From: Sulfuricurvum sp.
Lineage (GTDB): Bacteria; Campylobacterota; Campylobacteria; Campylobacterales; Sulfurimonadaceae
Reading direction: 5' to 3'
Assembly: GCA_024637295.1 (NCBI GenBank)
Contig: JAGXFL010000001.1
Coordinates: 1 to 64,000, forward strand
Length of the DNA stretch: 64,000 nucleotides
In this document: piece after piece, positions 28,316 through 36,000 of the stretch
How the letters are laid out: every line of letters begins with the position of its first letter
How positions within the stretch are numbered: position 1 is the stretch's first letter
The notes under the pieces: generated by a model
Told to the model about the DNA's origin: nothing
Database searches by the model: none
Seen by the model: only the letters and a program-made list of their open reading frames with translations
Program-made: the position numbers and the translations under genes

Positions 28316-29548
28316 CTATGCGCTTTTTTTAGCAGTTTTTTTGATGTAAACGGGTTTGATTCCCTCTTCGACCACTTCTTTTGTGATGAGCACTTCGTAT
28401 CCCGGGTATTCAGGAAGTTCATACATGATGTCACCCATGATCTCCTCAAGGATTGCTCGTAATCCACGTGCTCCTGTCTTACGAGCCAATGCTTTTGCCC
28501 CAATTGCACTAAGTGCCTCTTTTTCAAAAGAGAGTTCTACGTCATCTATGGCAAAAAGTTTGGTGTATTGTTTGATCAATGAATTTTTAGGCTCAGTGAG
28601 GATGCGTACCATCTCTTCTTCGCTAATTTTGTTAAGAGAGGCAATGATCGGAAGACGACCGATGAGCTCCGGGATAAGCCCGTAGCTAACCAAATCATCC
28701 GGCTCAACGTTTTCGAAACTGTCATCAATGTCATTGGTTGAACGTTTGTCATGTCCGAAGCCCATGACATTGTTACCGCGTTTACGCTCTAAAATTTGGC
28801 TAAGTCCATCAAAGGCACCGCCGCAGATAAACAAAATTCCTGATGTGTCTATTTGGATGAAATCTTGATTAGGATGTTTTCGTCCGCCTTTAGGAGGGAT
28901 ATTGACGATTGCACCTTCGATGATTTTTAGAAGTGCTTGCTGTACACCTTCGCCTGAGACGTCACGGGTAATGGAGCGGTTTTCGCTCATGCGTGAAATT
29001 TTATCAATTTCATCGATAAAGACGATCCCCTGCTGTGACCGTTCAATATCGCCATCGGCAGCTTGAAGAAGTTTGGTAAGAATATTTTCGACATCTTCCC
29101 CGACATATCCCGCTTCTGTAAGGCTTGTTGCATCGGCAATAGCAATAGGAACATTCAAAACACGGGCAATAGTCTGCGCCATGAGTGTTTTACCGCTTCC
29201 TGTCGGCCCTATGAGAAGTACATTGGATTTTGCGATCTCCGTTTCATCATCTACAAGATGACGCTTGAATATACGTTTATAGTGATTATACACGGCTACA
29301 GAGAGGAGTTTACGTGCACGTTCTTGCCCAATAATATATTGTCCCAAGAAGAGGTTGAGCTCTTTGGGTGTCAGCAATTCTGTGGTGATTGTCTCAGATG
29401 TTTCAGACGCAGCAACATCGCCGTCTCCAAACATGATTTTATAGGCTGAAAATACACAATTTTTACAAATATAGACAGCTGTTCCGGCAATTAGTGGGTT
29501 GTGATCACTCTCTTGAGCTTCACAAAAACTGCAATGGCGATGAATCAT
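28316..29548 (-). CDS. clpX: ClpX ATP-dependent unfoldase
   Basis: 410 aa. ClpX unfolds substrates and feeds them to ClpP. The N-terminal zinc-binding domain has C6-x2-C9 and C28-x2-C31. Walker A is [12 protein letters not shown] and Walker B is [21 protein letters not shown] lies in the C-terminal small domain. It overlaps lpxA by 4 bases and is followed by mreB. clpP is elsewhere. Confidence 0.98.
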   Translation of the reverse strand: MIHRHCSFCEAQESDHNPLIAGTAVYICKNCVFSAYKIMFGDGDVAASETSETITTELLTPKELNLFLGQYIIGQERARKLLSVAVYNHYKRIFKRHLVDDETEIAKSNVLLIGPTGSGKTLMAQTIARVLNVPIAIADATSLTEAGYVGEDVENILTKLLQAADGDIERSQQGIVFIDEIDKISRMSENRSITRDVSGEGVQQALLKIIEGAIVNIPPKGGRKHPNQDFIQIDTSGILFICGGAFDGLSQILERKRGNNVMGFGHDKRSTNDIDDSFENVEPDDLVSYGLIPELIGRLPIIASLNKISEEEMVRILTEPKNSLIKQYTKLFAIDDVELSFEKEALSAIGAKALARKTGARGLRAILEEIMGDIMYELPEYPGYEVLITKEVVEEGIKPVYIKKTAKKSA

Positions 29549-30330
29549 CCTTGAGTCCTTTCATAGGGAATACCCCGTTTGGTATTGATTATAAACGTAC
29601 ATATGTTTTTGACATAATCGCTTGAAGTACTTTCCAAAAGGGAGATGGCTACTTCTTGCAATGGTTTACCTGATTCAAACAGTTCACGATAAGCACTGCG
29701 TAGTGCGTCTATATCTTCACGTGCAACATGGCGACGTAGACCGTTGAGATTTAGACCTCGCAAGACTGCACGGTTTCCTTCAACTAAACAATACGGAGGT
29801 ACGTCTTGAGAAAGGGCAGATGCACCCGCTACCATCGCATAGTCACCGATTTTTACAAATTGATGGATTGGTGTCATGCCACCGATTACAGCATGATTAC
29901 CCATTTCGACGTGACCAGCGAGTGTTGCGGCATTGGCTAAAATACAGTTGTCCCCGATAATAACATCATGCCCTAAGTGAACGTATCCCATAAACAGATT
30001 GTGAGATCCGACGATGGTTTTTCCGCCGCCGCCTGCAGTACCTGGGTTGAATAGTGTAAACTCACGGATGGTATTATAGTCACCGATGATAAGTTCTACT
30101 TCTTCTCCGGCATATTTAAGGTCCTGTGGGATCGATCCTAAAACGGCATGAGAAAAAATAGTATTGTATTCACCGATCGTCGTGTTGCCATAGATGCAGA
30201 CACCTTGAGCAATTTTGGTCCCTTTGCCGATTTTTGATTTACTTGAAATGAAACAAAAAGCGCCTATTTCGACATCATCGGCAATGATGGCACCTTCTTC
30301 AACAATAGCATGAGGAGAGATTAAACTCAT
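29545..30330 (-). CDS. lpxA: UDP-N-acetylglucosamine acyltransferase
   Basis: 261 aa. LpxA performs the first step of lipid A synthesis, acylating UDP-GlcNAc from acyl-ACP. The N-terminal two-thirds is a left-handed beta helix of hexapeptide repeats ([20 protein letters not shown] onward) with the catalytic His in [11 protein letters not shown]. The C-terminal helical part is also present. It starts 6 bases after the fabZ stop and overlaps clpX. The fabZ-lpxA pairing supplies acyl chains to the same pathway. Confidence 0.97.
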   Translation of the reverse strand: MSLISPHAIVEEGAIIADDVEIGAFCFISSKSKIGKGTKIAQGVCIYGNTTIGEYNTIFSHAVLGSIPQDLKYAGEEVELIIGDYNTIREFTLFNPGTAGGGGKTIVGSHNLFMGYVHLGHDVIIGDNCILANAATLAGHVEMGNHAVIGGMTPIHQFVKIGDYAMVAGASALSQDVPPYCLVEGNRAVLRGLNLNGLRRHVAREDIDALRSAYRELFESGKPLQEVAISLLESTSSDYVKNICTFIINTKRGIPYERTQG

Positions 30331-30336
30331 TGTGAC

Positions 30337-30780
30337 CTACTTGTCTACGATCATGGCTTTGAGTTCGGCTTCGGAAACGAGTACGTCATCTACGTACGCT
30401 TTTCCTTCTAATACCCAGATTGAACCTTTGTGTTTAACCACTTTCATACGGTACTCAAGACGATCTCCAGGACGAACAGGAGCACGAAATTTTGCGCCGT
30501 CAATACTCATAAAATAAACGACTTTGTTGGCAGCTTCTTCTTCGGTCATGTCCATGCTTTGAAATGCCAATATTCCACCAGCTTGTGCCATTCCTTCTAA
30601 AATCATAACGCCCGGATAAATAGGGTGACCCGGGAAATGTCCTTCAAATATTTGCTCACCGATGGTGACGTTTTTAAATCCTATAAGAGATTCGTTAGGG
30701 GTGATTTGGGTTACTCGGTCTACAAGTAAAAACGGAAATCGGTGAGGTAAAATTTTTTGTATTTGAACAACATCCATCAT
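30337..30780 (-). CDS. fabZ: 3-hydroxyacyl-ACP dehydratase FabZ
   Basis: About 147 aa. FabZ dehydrates 3-hydroxyacyl-ACP in fatty acid elongation. It has [14 protein letters not shown] near the start and the active site [18 protein letters not shown], with catalytic His and Glu. The frame opens with a GTG at 30792, but the ATG at 30780 has a better-placed AAGG and fits the family start. It is the first gene of the fabZ-lpxA-clpX-mreB-mreC operon. A TATAAT box lies about 60 bases upstream. Confidence 0.95.
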   Translation of the reverse strand: MMDVVQIQKILPHRFPFLLVDRVTQITPNESLIGFKNVTIGEQIFEGHFPGHPIYPGVMILEGMAQAGGILAFQSMDMTEEEAANKVVYFMSIDGAKFRAPVRPGDRLEYRMKVVKHKGSIWVLEGKAYVDDVLVSEAELKAMIVDK

Positions 30781-30841
30781 ATGCAATAACACCTTGGTTA
30801 AATTAAGTCGTTAATTTTAGCGTAAAAACGGTTAATTGATA

Positions 30842-30847
30842 ATTATA
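30842..30847 (-). promoter_or_regulatory. -10 box upstream of fabZ
   Basis: TATAAT on the minus strand, in a gap between fabZ and the brnA end. It is the likely promoter of the whole fabZ-to-carB operon. A second TATAAT-like sequence on the plus strand near 30859 has no gene downstream. Confidence 0.5.
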
Positions 30848-30919
30848 AGTGCTCTAGCATATAATTTACCAGTAGAGTTCTAATACGCTTTTTGGGTTTT
30901 AGTGTGATGTTGAGGATTG

Positions 30920-31162
30920 TTATCCTGCTTTTTTTTGATGGTTTGCTGCATATACATTCAATAAATTGCGTATCATTTTTTGGTACTGTGTATGGTGCTT
31001 TTCTGCCTCTTTTTTAAAGAATTCGACGCTTTCTTTGGTCAATGAAATCGTAATTTTGACCGTGTCATCTTTAAAAATCAAATCTTTCGGCGAAGGTAAA
31101 AAATCGGTTACGATTTTCAAATCTCCGATGGGTTCATCTGTATATTTAATGGTTTTCTTCAT
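30920..31162 (-). CDS. brnA: BrnA-like antitoxin
   Basis: 80 aa. The N-terminal part is KKTIKYTDEPIGDLKIVTDFLPSP, and DTVKITISLTKESVEFFKKEAEKHHTQYQKMIRNLLNVYA is a ribbon-helix-helix DNA-binding domain. Size and order after a BrnT gene fit the BrnA antitoxin, which neutralises the toxin and represses the operon. A longer frame from 31249 lies inside the brnT gene and is not used. It overlaps brnT by 17 bases. Confidence 0.8.
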   Translation of the reverse strand: MKKTIKYTDEPIGDLKIVTDFLPSPKDLIFKDDTVKITISLTKESVEFFKKEAEKHHTQYQKMIRNLLNVYAANHQKKAG

Positions 31163-31424
31163 AAGTCTTTTTTCCTTTTCTCCAATATCCTGCACCAAAA
31201 ATCCGAATGACGTTATCTCTGTAGGTAAATCGGACAGTGAGTATTTCACCCTCTACTTTACCGATACAGAAATAGCGTTTCTCGTCTTGGCTATGTTCCA
31301 AATCCTCTGCGATTATTCTCTTCTCATCTGTAAAAGCGTATTGAGCATGCTCAAACGAGACATGATGCTTTTCCTGATTTTGAGAATTTTTATTTTCATC
31401 CCAATCGAATTTGGTTTTTTTCAT
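31146..31424 (-). CDS. brnT: BrnT-like ribonuclease toxin
   Basis: 92 aa. FDWDENKNSQNQEKHHVSFE at residues 5-24 is the BrnT start pattern; a DEKRYFCIGKVEGEILTVRF strand pair and VIRIFGAGYWRKGKKTYEE end follow. BrnT cleaves RNA and arrests growth unless bound by BrnA. Together with the overlapping brnA it forms a type II toxin-antitoxin pair. A TACACT box six bases before the ATG suggests a leaderless message. It lies at the edge of an accessory island. Confidence 0.85.
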   Translation of the reverse strand: MKKTKFDWDENKNSQNQEKHHVSFEHAQYAFTDEKRIIAEDLEHSQDEKRYFCIGKVEGEILTVRFTYRDNVIRIFGAGYWRKGKKTYEENH

Positions 31425-31430
31425 AGAGTA

Positions 31431-31436
31431 AGTGTA
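31431..31436 (-). promoter_or_regulatory. -10 box of brnTA
   Basis: TACACT on the minus strand, six bases before the brnT ATG. A TATAAA-like sequence further upstream (near 31445-31450) is an alternative that would give a normal leader. Confidence 0.35.
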
Positions 31437-31594
31437 TCATGTAATTTATAAATTAGCAATACTTTTATATGGGTAATATGGTGTGTAAAAGTGAAGATTG
31501 AATATTTTACTGCTTCTTTCGATAAAATGAAGCATCAGACTGATTTGACTAGAATATAGGATATGAATCAAGTAGGTAAAAATAAGGAATTTGA

Positions 31595-33181
31595 ATGACT
31601 CAAATTAGCATACCCCTTTTTGTAAAAAATATGGGACACAGAATTGTTTCCTATATTCTTAACCTTTCGGAAGAGGATGCCGAGAATGTCCTTAACAATA
31701 ATATTGAGATATCTGATGAAAGAACACAAATACTTCAGCAATTCATAGATATTTGCAAGCATTTTAGAATGCAAGGAATTGATCAACCTGATGTTGATTT
31801 TTTAGTATTTCATAGCCTTCCGGGAATATTTTTAGAAGGACAACATATCTTTAATATTTGGCATGAGCAAATGGGTGGGAAAGTTGAGATTCAGTCAAGT
31901 GATGATCCGATAGTTGAAATCATTAATAAAATTGTATCAAAACTATATCCTTTGTTTCTTATCAAAATGATTGGAACTCCTAATTTTTTTAATAAGATGC
32001 ACAACCATATTTTATCTAGCATTTATTCTCTTCCTGAGTACAGGCTGTTGTGTTCAGCGTTAAAGAAAGACCCTGTTTTTTTATCAATTTTCGATAAAGT
32101 TGGTGATAATGAGATAAATACTACGGGATCATATATGGCTTCCTCCGGAAATGGTGGCACTATGCAACTAGCAACTTTTCCTTCAACTTTAGTTGTAAAT
32201 TCATTTGAATTGATGAGAATGAGAGGTGAATTTAGTTTGGAATCATTCGCCAATGCTACTGAATATACCGTAAGCACTATCAGACAATGCATAAAAGGTG
32301 ATGTGGTAAATGTCCCAGTATTTTTAGGATTCAATAATATATCCGTAGATAAAGTTGGTGAGATTAAAACTGAGTGGGGAATTTTGCGTCCAATAACCGA
32401 AGGTATTTCGGAGCTAACACCAAATAATACATCGACTACAAATATTGATGGAAAAACTTATAATCTTGGATTTGTATTAGAATCCACATATCCTTACAAA
32501 GTAAATTTTGGAGAAGCTATTAAAAAAGCGAAATTCCCAAAAGAGTTAAATGAGGCAACGGTTCAGTTAAATAAAATTACTGAAAATCTTTCTTTGTCAT
32601 TTTCTTTGGCTTGTGAAAGAGTACCTGCGGTTGGAATGTCGTCTGCATGGACAGTTAAATTTAATCCGCTAAGTCATGGCACCAGTATCTCTTGGAACTC
32701 AGTGCAAAATTCTCCTGCTCGATTTCACATTCTAGAAAATGGAAAAGAACTAGATGAATTGCTGAAATGGAGTGATTTACTAAAAAATGTTGAAGATAGT
32801 AAAATTAGAATTGCTTTGCGCCGAATATTGTCGGCTATAAACCAAAGAAATGATCCAATTGATGGTTTTATTGACACGGTTATAGCATGGGAAAATTTAT
32901 TTGGTGGGAATGCAGAGCTTAAATTTAGAATTTCAGTTTCAATTGCAAAATTGCTTGGAAATAACGAAGCCGAAAAACTGGAACTTCAAAAAATGGTCAG
33001 TGAATATTATGATACTAGAAGTAAATTAGTGCATGGAGTGAAAGAGATAACGCCTGAACAAGCAATTGAATACAGAGATAACGCTCTCGATATTGCATTG
33101 AAAGCAATACGAAAACTCTATTTAGAAAGAGTCGAATTAATTCAAGATGCTAACAGAGCAAAAGTATTGGCTCTTATATAA
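31595..33181 (+). CDS. Large protein with a C-terminal Apea-like HEPN domain
   Basis: 528 aa. Residues about 405-525 resemble an Apea-like HEPN domain: FIDTVIAWENLFGG, LKFRISVSIAKLLG and YYDTRSKLVHG, with R475-x4-H480, the HEPN RNase motif. Residues 1-400 form no family I recognise; no signal peptide, membrane segment, NTPase or nuclease motif is visible there. HEPN proteins are often RNases in toxin-antitoxin or anti-phage systems, so an RNA-cleaving defence role is an inference. It stands between BrnT/BrnA and MntA/HepT and has low GC. AAGGAATTTGA precedes the ATG. Confidence 0.75.
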   Translation: MTQISIPLFVKNMGHRIVSYILNLSEEDAENVLNNNIEISDERTQILQQFIDICKHFRMQGIDQPDVDFLVFHSLPGIFLEGQHIFNIWHEQMGGKVEIQSSDDPIVEIINKIVSKLYPLFLIKMIGTPNFFNKMHNHILSSIYSLPEYRLLCSALKKDPVFLSIFDKVGDNEINTTGSYMASSGNGGTMQLATFPSTLVVNSFELMRMRGEFSLESFANATEYTVSTIRQCIKGDVVNVPVFLGFNNISVDKVGEIKTEWGILRPITEGISELTPNNTSTTNIDGKTYNLGFVLESTYPYKVNFGEAIKKAKFPKELNEATVQLNKITENLSLSFSLACERVPAVGMSSAWTVKFNPLSHGTSISWNSVQNSPARFHILENGKELDELLKWSDLLKNVEDSKIRIALRRILSAINQRNDPIDGFIDTVIAWENLFGGNAELKFRISVSIAKLLGNNEAEKLELQKMVSEYYDTRSKLVHGVKEITPEQAIEYRDNALDIALKAIRKLYLERVELIQDANRAKVLALI

Positions 33182-33192
33182 ATGATCTGTGA

Positions 33193-33378
33193 TTAAAGAC
33201 AAATAAGCTGCTCTTTGGTATCGTCGTAGGTTTTTGTCTCTAAAATGAGAGTAATTTTAGTGGTGGGTATTTCATCGACAACGATAATGGCTGAGGTATT
33301 AAAGGGTGTTCCCGTAAGTTGTGTGCGTAAAGCGGTTTCAATATCAATGAGAATAGGGGTCAGGTCTTCAATCTTCAC
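33193..33378 (-). pseudogene. Duplicated 3' end of queH
   Basis: The 61-codon frame from a GTG encodes, over its last 49 residues, a near-copy of the QueH C-terminus (IETALRTQLTGTPFNTSAII against IETALRTQLTGTSFNTSAVI). DNA identity to 34311-34465 is high over about 155 bases, starting at the same stop codon. The first 12 codons are unrelated. It has no independent domain and is best read as a remnant of a duplication. See findings. Confidence 0.8.
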
Positions 33379-33401
33379 TTTTATATCGGTGTGTCAAATA
33401 A

Positions 33402-33449
33402 GGGGGCAAGGGGTCATTACTCCCTCAGCCTAATCTTGCCGCTCCATTG
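33402..33449 (-). repeat. Hairpin repeat, copy related to the acs terminator
   Basis: On the minus strand this reads CAATGGAGCGGCAA, then GGCTGAGGGAGTAATGACCC and CTTG, about 85% identical to 45764-45810 after acs. The internal inverted repeat is weaker here and no T tract follows. Confidence 0.7.
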
Positions 33450-33531
33450 TCTGTATGAAGAAGATGTATTCGCAACTAAAATTATATCGATCCGAAATCA
33501 ACAAATCAATGCTTGGAAATTTAAATTTTTA

Positions 33532-33595
33532 TTCCGTTCGCCCTGAGCCTGTCGAAGGGTATGTTCATGGTTCGACAGGCTCACCACGAACGGAA
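33532..33595. repeat. Palindromic repeat element, copy 2
   Basis: A 64-base palindrome with perfect outer arms TTCCGTTCG/CGAACGGAA and perfect inner 13-base arms TGAGCCTGTCGAA/TTCGACAGGCTCA. It is the inverted counterpart of the element at 19259-19318 and lies 6 bases from the hepT stop codon. Confidence 0.85.
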
Positions 33596-33601
33596 GTAAG
33601 G

Positions 33602-33961
33602 CTATTTTTCGCCAAGTATCTTCTTGACCGCTTGCGCTATGACGGGTAATCGTTCTTCAATAACATTTTCAACAATATGCAAATCAATTCCCTCATAATC
33701 GTGTGCGATGAAGTTACGAAGTTCATAGCTTCCTTTTATGTCTTGTTTCTCGAAGTGTGTGAGTATTTCGAGTTCCCCTGCGTGCAAAAGTTTATCAAAC
33801 TGTTCGGCAATGGAGGTGAGGTGCATCATGATTGAGGCTCGTGAGTTTTCTTCATCTTCTAAAGCGTTGATAATAGAACCGCGAGCGCGGATAATATTTT
33901 CGATAAAACCAATTTTTTTGGCTATTACCCGAATACGCTCTAGCGCTCTTTGACTATACAT
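33602..33961 (-). CDS. hepT: HepT-like HEPN ribonuclease toxin
   Basis: 119 aa, all helical, DUF86/HepT family. R82-N-F-I-A-H87-D-Y89 is the RX4HXY motif; this arginine-histidine pair is the RNase site and the tyrosine is the residue AMPylated by the partner MntA. It overlaps mntA by 8 bases, giving the usual antitoxin-toxin operon. A palindromic repeat lies just after its stop codon. Confidence 0.9.
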   Translation of the reverse strand: MYSQRALERIRVIAKKIGFIENIIRARGSIINALEDEENSRASIMMHLTSIAEQFDKLLHAGELEILTHFEKQDIKGSYELRNFIAHDYEGIDLHIVENVIEERLPVIAQAVKKILGEK

Positions 33962-34268
33962 AGATAATATCCCTGATAATAGAGTCTTTCATACTGGAAC
34001 TGCTGTCTAAATCAAATACATCGCTACTACGACGAAATTTTTCAAATAATAGATGTTTAATTTTTGCTATGTCTTCAAAATAGACATAAGCATTACGATG
34101 CTTGAGGTAGTTTTCTTCTTTTTTTATGGCTACATCTATGTCGCTGTATAGGGTTTGATCACCGCGTGCGTAACTTCCAAATAATCCCAATTGAATAATA
34201 CCTGCTTGATGCAATTCGGATTTTAGTTCGTGAAGATACTCTAAAATATTTTCTTGTGTCGGTTTCAT
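33954..34268 (-). CDS. mntA: MntA-like nucleotidyltransferase antitoxin
   Basis: About 104 aa. GLFGSYARGDQTLYSDIDVAI contains GS-x10-D-x-D, the active site of minimal nucleotidyltransferases. MntA inactivates HepT by transferring AMP to its tyrosine. The frame opens at 34295, but the ATG at 34268 (MKPTQENILEYLHEL) follows a TATAAT box by 7 bases, so the message appears leaderless. It overlaps hepT. Both genes sit between two copies of the queH 3' end. Confidence 0.9.
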   Translation of the reverse strand: MKPTQENILEYLHELKSELHQAGIIQLGLFGSYARGDQTLYSDIDVAIKKEENYLKHRNAYVYFEDIAKIKHLLFEKFRRSSDVFDLDSSSSMKDSIIRDIIYV

Positions 34269-34275
34269 ACCAATG

Positions 34276-34281
34276 ATTATA
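34276..34281 (-). promoter_or_regulatory. -10 box of mntA-hepT
   Basis: A perfect TATAAT on the minus strand lies 7 bases before the mntA ATG. The expected transcription start coincides with the start codon. Confidence 0.6.
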
Positions 34282-34310
34282 CAATGAATGATCAATAAAA
34301 GAGATATTTA

Positions 34311-35390
34311 TTAAAGACGAATAAGTTTCTCTCTCGTGTCATCATAGGTTTTTGTCTCTAATGTGAGGGTGATTTTAGTGGTGGGTATTTCATCAACAAC
34401 GATAACGGCTGAGGTATTAAAAGATGTTCCCGTTAGTTGTGTGCGTAAAGCGGTTTCAATCTCAATGGCAGGAGCATTGTACATCAGTTCACGGGTATTT
34501 TTATACGACAATGAGGTGAGGGCATTGAAAGTGTCGATAGTGATAAAACGGACCTCTTCGCGATTGAGGAAAAACTGACCTTCAAGTTCAAAATCGATTT
34601 TTCCCTCGGTTCGTGTACGATTGATCGTTGAATAAATGAGTGGATAGGATGGGATCACTTTTTTCTCAACGGTGATGGATGAACGTAACAATCGATAGTT
34701 TAAAAAGCGTTCTCTGATGATTTTATAGGGGATATTTGCATCTTCGAGATCCATGCGCTTGGCATAAAGTTCAAGCCGTTCTTCAATAGAGGCCGGGAGG
34801 ATTTGTTTGGACAGGGGTGAAAACATCTCATCCATTAAGCGGTGTTGCTGATCGCGCTGCATGGTAAGTCCGAAGATACAGCCGCAATAGTCTTGGCGAT
34901 AGAGCTGTTCTTCTTTGCTGACTCTCGACTGATCGTTTGTTCCACCGTTTTTACGGTAATCAAACGCGATGAACTCGACACCGTGAGAGGCATGAAACGC
35001 ATCACCCGATTTTTTGAGCTGATCTTGGGATTTTTGGGGACTTACAAGGAGGGTGGTCGTCATCGACGTTTCGCCCAATTCCAATGCTTTATGGGCGCTT
35101 ACTTCGAAACGGCGGTCAAAACATACTTCGCAGCGAGCCCCTTTTTCAGGCTCTTTTTCAAGACCTCGAACGGCGTCCATCCATGCTTCAAAATCATAAG
35201 GTCCTTCGATGAGGTCAATACCCAGTCTTTTACAGCTGCGTTGGACGTCCAGATATCGGAGTTGGTATTCGCTGTAAGGGTGGATATTGGGATCATAGAA
35301 GAACCCGGTGAGTTTTTCATCGGGGTATTCCTGCTGCAGCTTTTCCATAAAAAAATGGGAGTCGACACTGCAGCAGATATGGACAAGCAT
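34311..35390 (-). CDS. queH: Epoxyqueuosine reductase QueH with C-terminal extension
   Basis: 359 aa. QueH reduces epoxyqueuosine to queuosine in tRNA, replacing QueG. It begins MLVHICCSVDSHFF with the adjacent cysteines, and has RCEVCFDRRFE and LYRQDYCGCIFGL; these supply the ligands of the iron-sulfur and metal centre. QueH alone spans about residues 1-180. The remaining 180 residues are an extension found in the phylum, ending in a beta-rich segment (VVDEIPTTKITLTLETKTYD). It starts 2 bases after the cyclophilin stop. The last 155 bases are duplicated at 33193. Confidence 0.88.
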   Translation of the reverse strand: MLVHICCSVDSHFFMEKLQQEYPDEKLTGFFYDPNIHPYSEYQLRYLDVQRSCKRLGIDLIEGPYDFEAWMDAVRGLEKEPEKGARCEVCFDRRFEVSAHKALELGETSMTTTLLVSPQKSQDQLKKSGDAFHASHGVEFIAFDYRKNGGTNDQSRVSKEEQLYRQDYCGCIFGLTMQRDQQHRLMDEMFSPLSKQILPASIEERLELYAKRMDLEDANIPYKIIRERFLNYRLLRSSITVEKKVIPSYPLIYSTINRTRTEGKIDFELEGQFFLNREEVRFITIDTFNALTSLSYKNTRELMYNAPAIEIETALRTQLTGTSFNTSAVIVVDEIPTTKITLTLETKTYDDTREKLIRL

Positions 35391-35392
35391 GA

Positions 35393-35899
35393 TTAGTCGC
35401 GTGCGCTCAAAATTTCTACTTTTTCAATGACATCACGCATTTGGATGCTGTCAAGGACTGCCATAGATTCTTTGTCATCCGCTTCGATGCCGCCGAAAAC
35501 TGTGTGAACACCGTCAAGGTGTGGAGTGCTAGCAAAACAGATGAAGAACTGGCTTCCACCTGTGTTTGGTCCTGCGTGTGCCATTGACAATGTACCCTTA
35601 ACGTGACGGTGCTTGTTGAGTGATGTCTCGCACGGGATAGCCCAACCCGGTCCGCCTGTACCTGTACCGGTAGGACAACCGCCTTGCGCCATGAATCCAG
35701 GGATTACACGGTGAAAATTAAGACCGTTATAGTAGCCATCATTAACGAGTGCCGCGAAGTTTGCAACCGTATTTGGGGTTTCGTCATTGTACAGTTTGAT
35801 CCACATAACCCCTTTTGCAGTGGTCATTTTTGCCCATTGGTAGCTTGCCATCTCTTCTGAAGTGACATCGTAAGTTTTAAGTTCTTTGCGTCCGAACAT
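35393..35899 (-). CDS. Cyclophilin-type peptidyl-prolyl isomerase
   Basis: 168 aa, a single cyclophilin domain without signal peptide, so cytoplasmic. FHRVIPGFMAQGG holds the catalytic arginine; GGSQFFICFASTPHLDGVHTVFG is also characteristic. It catalyses cis-trans isomerisation of prolyl bonds. The ATG at 35899 has AAGGACA upstream. It forms a two-gene unit with queH and is divergent from the histidine kinase gene. Confidence 0.93.
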   Translation of the reverse strand: MFGRKELKTYDVTSEEMASYQWAKMTTAKGVMWIKLYNDETPNTVANFAALVNDGYYNGLNFHRVIPGFMAQGGCPTGTGTGGPGWAIPCETSLNKHRHVKGTLSMAHAGPNTGGSQFFICFASTPHLDGVHTVFGGIEADDKESMAVLDSIQMRDVIEKVEILSARD

Positions 35900-35967
35900 G
35901 TGTTTGTCCTTGAGGGAATTTTTTGCAATTATAGTCGCTTTTTCTTAACCAATCGGGGGTAATGGGC

Positions 35968-35973
35968 TATAAT
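35968..35973 (+). promoter_or_regulatory. -10 box before the histidine kinase gene
   Basis: TATAAT lies 27 bases before the ATG at 36001 and within a frame that could be opened from 35962. This is the reason to place the start of the kinase at 36001. AGGAA is the ribosome binding site. Confidence 0.5.
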
Positions 35974-36000
35974 TGGAGAATTTTATTTGATAGGAATGGC

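Noticed and set aside
31513-31533. TGCTTC/GAAGCA hairpin before the HEPN gene
   Set aside because: Only 6 bp, long loop and no T tract; probably chance.
34842-35396. 184-codon plus-strand frame antisense to queH
   Set aside because: Shadow of the conserved queH frame with no recognisable domain.
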